From: Actinobacteria bacterium UBA2541
Lineage (GTDB): Bacteria > Actinomycetota > Actinomycetes > Nanopelagicales > Nanopelagicaceae
Direction: 5' to 3'
Assembly (NCBI GenBank): GCA_002340925.1
Contig: DDMR01000088.1
Coordinates: 1-7,427 of the forward strand
DNA: 7,427 nt
Below the pieces are notes generated by a model. It had not been told where the DNA came from and did not search any database. It saw nothing but the letters and a program-made list of their open reading frames with translations. Below, piece after piece: positions 6,081 through 7,427 of the stretch (positions are counted from its first letter, which is position 1; each line of letters begins with the position of its first letter). A program made the translations under genes and the position numbers.

Positions 6081-7081
6081 AAGCCGCCTTTCTAAATAAA
6101 TCAAATCGTATCTACACAGAAGAAATTGCTCTTCCAGATTTGGATTCTGATCAAGTTCTCGTGCAGGTCGAATCTGTTGGTATTTGTGGAAGCGATGTTC
6201 ACTATTACAAGCACGGAGCTATTGGGCCATATGTTGTCGAAAAACCCATCATTCTGGGCCACGAACTCTCAGGTGTCATTACGGCAGTGGGTTCTGGAGT
6301 CTCCATGGAACGTATTGGTTCACGTGTTGCAGTTGAACCCCAGCGAGCTTGCAAAGCGTGCAAGCAGTGCAAAGCTGGCCGTTACAACCTTTGTCCTGAA
6401 ATTGAATTCTATGCAACCCCACCAATTGATGGAGCTTTCTGTGAATTTGTAAAGATTCAATCACATTTTGCTTATGACTTGCCTGCAAATATTTCATTTG
6501 ATGCTGCAGCGCTCATCGAGCCTATGTCAGTTTGTATTTGGGCTGCACAAAAGGCTCAGATTGAATCCGGTACGACTGTGTTGATAGCTGGTGCTGGACC
6601 AATCGGAGTCATCATGGCGCAGGTTGCCCGAGCATTCGGTGCAACTGAGGTAGTTGTCACTGACGTTCAAGACAAGCGTTTAGATTTTGTAAGAAAGTAT
6701 GGAGCTACCCGCACGATAAACACATTGACCAATTCAATAGGCCAAGAAAAGTTTGATGTCTTTGTTGATGCTTGTGGAGTCCCCTCCGCCGTGCATGCAG
6801 GCATTTTGGCAACAGGTCCTGCTGGCCGCGTACTGCTTGTTGGCCTGGGAAGCGATGAGATGCTTCTGCCGATTTCTCACATTCAAAACAACGAAATCAT
6901 TGTTACCGGAGTGTTTCGATATACAAATACCTGGCCTACCGGAATTGATTTTTTGGCTTCAGGCAAAGTGAATCTCGATGCAATTGTTACTCATCATTTT
7001 GGATTGGATGAAGTTGAAGAGGGACTAAAAGCCACTTCTTATCCAGACGCGATGAAAGTAGTGATTCACCCTCAAAAATAG
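6077..7081 (+). CDS. Zinc-dependent sorbitol/xylitol-type dehydrogenase (L-iditol 2-dehydrogenase family)
   Basis: A 334-residue medium-chain dehydrogenase likely to oxidise a polyol at C2 with NAD+ (sorbitol to fructose, or xylitol to D-xylulose). Catalytic zinc ligands are visible: C37 in GICGSDVHYY, H62-E63 in ILGHELSG and E148 in IEPMSV. The structural-zinc cysteines C92, C95, C98 and C106 are all present. The Rossmann glycines are in AGAGPIG (171-177), and D196 at the end of the second strand suggests NAD+ over NADP+. HYYKHGAIGPYVVEKP and VFRYTNTWP resemble sorbitol dehydrogenases. The start is TTG (6077), overlapping the TGA of the previous gene by four bases, so translation is probably coupled. 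The stop is only three bases before the rnpB promoter. Other MDR enzymes (threonine, butanediol dehydrogenase) are less likely given the operon. Confidence 0.9.
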   Translation: MKAAFLNKSNRIYTEEIALPDLDSDQVLVQVESVGICGSDVHYYKHGAIGPYVVEKPIILGHELSGVITAVGSGVSMERIGSRVAVEPQRACKACKQCKAGRYNLCPEIEFYATPPIDGAFCEFVKIQSHFAYDLPANISFDAAALIEPMSVCIWAAQKAQIESGTTVLIAGAGPIGVIMAQVARAFGATEVVVTDVQDKRLDFVRKYGATRTINTLTNSIGQEKFDVFVDACGVPSAVHAGILATGPAGRVLLVGLGSDEMLLPISHIQNNEIIVTGVFRYTNTWPTGIDFLASGKVNLDAIVTHHFGLDEVEEGLKATSYPDAMKVVIHPQK

Positions 7082-7084
7082 CGA

Positions 7085-7113
7085 TTTAAATGCGCTTAAA
7101 TACCCCGTACAAT
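7085..7113 (+). promoter_or_regulatory. rnpB promoter
   Basis: TTTAAA (7085-7090, 4/6 match to -35) and TACAAT (7108-7113, 5/6 match to -10) are separated by 17 bases. A start 7-8 bases past the -10 falls at about 7120-7121, exactly where the RNase P RNA should begin. This is the best-formed housekeeping promoter in the window. Confidence 0.75.
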
Positions 7114-7120
7114 TTCCTAC

Positions 7121-7427
7121 TGAGTCGCCCGGATCACCGCGTTGTCGCAAGACACCGAGGAAAGTCCGGACTTCACAGAGCAAGGTGGTGGGTAACGCCC
7201 ACCTGGAGCAATCCACGGGATAAGTGCAACAGAAAGCAAACCGCCAATAGAAATATTGGTAAGGGTGAAACGGCGGTGTAAGAGACCACCAGTACGTGTA
7301 GCAATATACGTAGCTATGTAAACCCCACCTGAAGCAAGACCAAGAAGATAGTGCGTTGCTCGCGCTCAAGCTATCGGGTAGGTCGCTTGAATCTGTAAGT
7401 AATTGCAGATCTAGATGGATGGTGATC
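7121..7427 (+). ncRNA. rnpB: RNase P RNA (bacterial type A), truncated by the window end
   Basis: This is the catalytic RNA of ribonuclease P, which removes 5' leaders from tRNA precursors. The universally conserved P4 5' strand GAGGAAAGTCCGGACTTC is at 7157-7174, followed by CACAGAGCAAGGTGGTGGGTA, the actinobacterial version. ACAGAAA is at 7229-7235, a GAAA-capped stem at 7244-7259, then GGTAAGGGTGAAACGGCGG (7259-7277), TAAGAGACCACCAG, TAAACCCCACC (about 7319-7329) and TAGATGGATGG (7412-7422). A GCAA-capped stem (7143-7154) fits the P3 arm. The 3' end, including the ACAGAA strand that completes P4 and the 3' strand of P1, lies past the window. The 5' end is set by the promoter and by the presumed P1 strand TGAGTCG. 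Peripheral helices are more AU-rich than in high-GC actinomycetes, but the core is intact. Any reading frames across this region are not real genes. Confidence 0.97.

Noticed and set aside
7090..7281. Plus-strand open frame of 63 codons
   Set aside because: It overlaps the rnpB promoter and the RNA itself; the sequence is fully explained by rnpB.
7025..7369. Minus-strand open frame of 114 codons across the right end
   Set aside because: It lies antisense to the end of the dehydrogenase gene and to the conserved core of RNase P RNA. Its Cys/Trp/Tyr-rich translation matches no family I recognise.
1..7427. CRISPR arrays, insertion sequences, integrase or phage genes, tRNA genes
   Set aside because: I looked for evenly spaced repeats, transposase motifs, terminal inverted repeats and tRNA cloverleaf signals and saw none.

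Overview
The window reads as a stretch of chromosome from a lower-GC actinobacterium. Two things point there. The RNase P RNA at the right end has the core layout I remember for actinobacterial (mycobacterial/streptomycete) type A RNAs. The partial gene at the left edge resembles the C-terminal phosphatase half of the actinobacterial RNase H/acid phosphatase. Base composition is moderate (A+T slightly above G+C by eye), unlike most soil actinomycetes. A freshwater group such as Nanopelagicales (acI) would fit, but that is a guess from composition and gene content.

Layout, left to right: (1) the 3' end of a histidine-phosphatase-family gene (+, to 201). (2) An AraC-type regulator on the minus strand (198-1253), whose stop codon overlaps the phosphatase stop. 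(3) A 199-bp divergent control region (1254-1452) with two near-identical direct repeats 23 bp apart, a likely AraC-type operator. (4) A plus-strand operon: polyol-type ABC substrate-binding protein (1453-2772), a strong intercistronic hairpin (2801-2844), two inner-membrane permeases (2885-3796 and 3793-4605), a mannitol 2-dehydrogenase-family enzyme (4608-6080) and a zinc-dependent sorbitol/xylitol-type dehydrogenase (6077-7081). Spacing from the first permease onward is 4-bp overlaps or a 2-nt gap. (5) A well-formed promoter (7085-7113) and the RNase P RNA gene rnpB (about 7121 to beyond the window end).

As a system, this is an import-and-oxidise cassette for one or more sugar alcohols. 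The binding protein captures the polyol outside the membrane and the two permeases carry it in. Two NAD(P)-type dehydrogenases from unrelated superfamilies then oxidise it, probably to fructose or xylulose. No ATP-binding subunit and no ketose kinase is encoded here, so both must come from elsewhere. The divergently transcribed regulator is the natural candidate for the polyol-responsive switch.

Nothing here looks like a wholly new kind of biological system. The points most worth a second look are the cassette's position directly against the rnpB promoter with no visible terminator, the binding protein's lack of a lipobox cysteine, the 23-bp-spaced direct repeats, and a perfect 20-bp palindrome inside the first permease gene.
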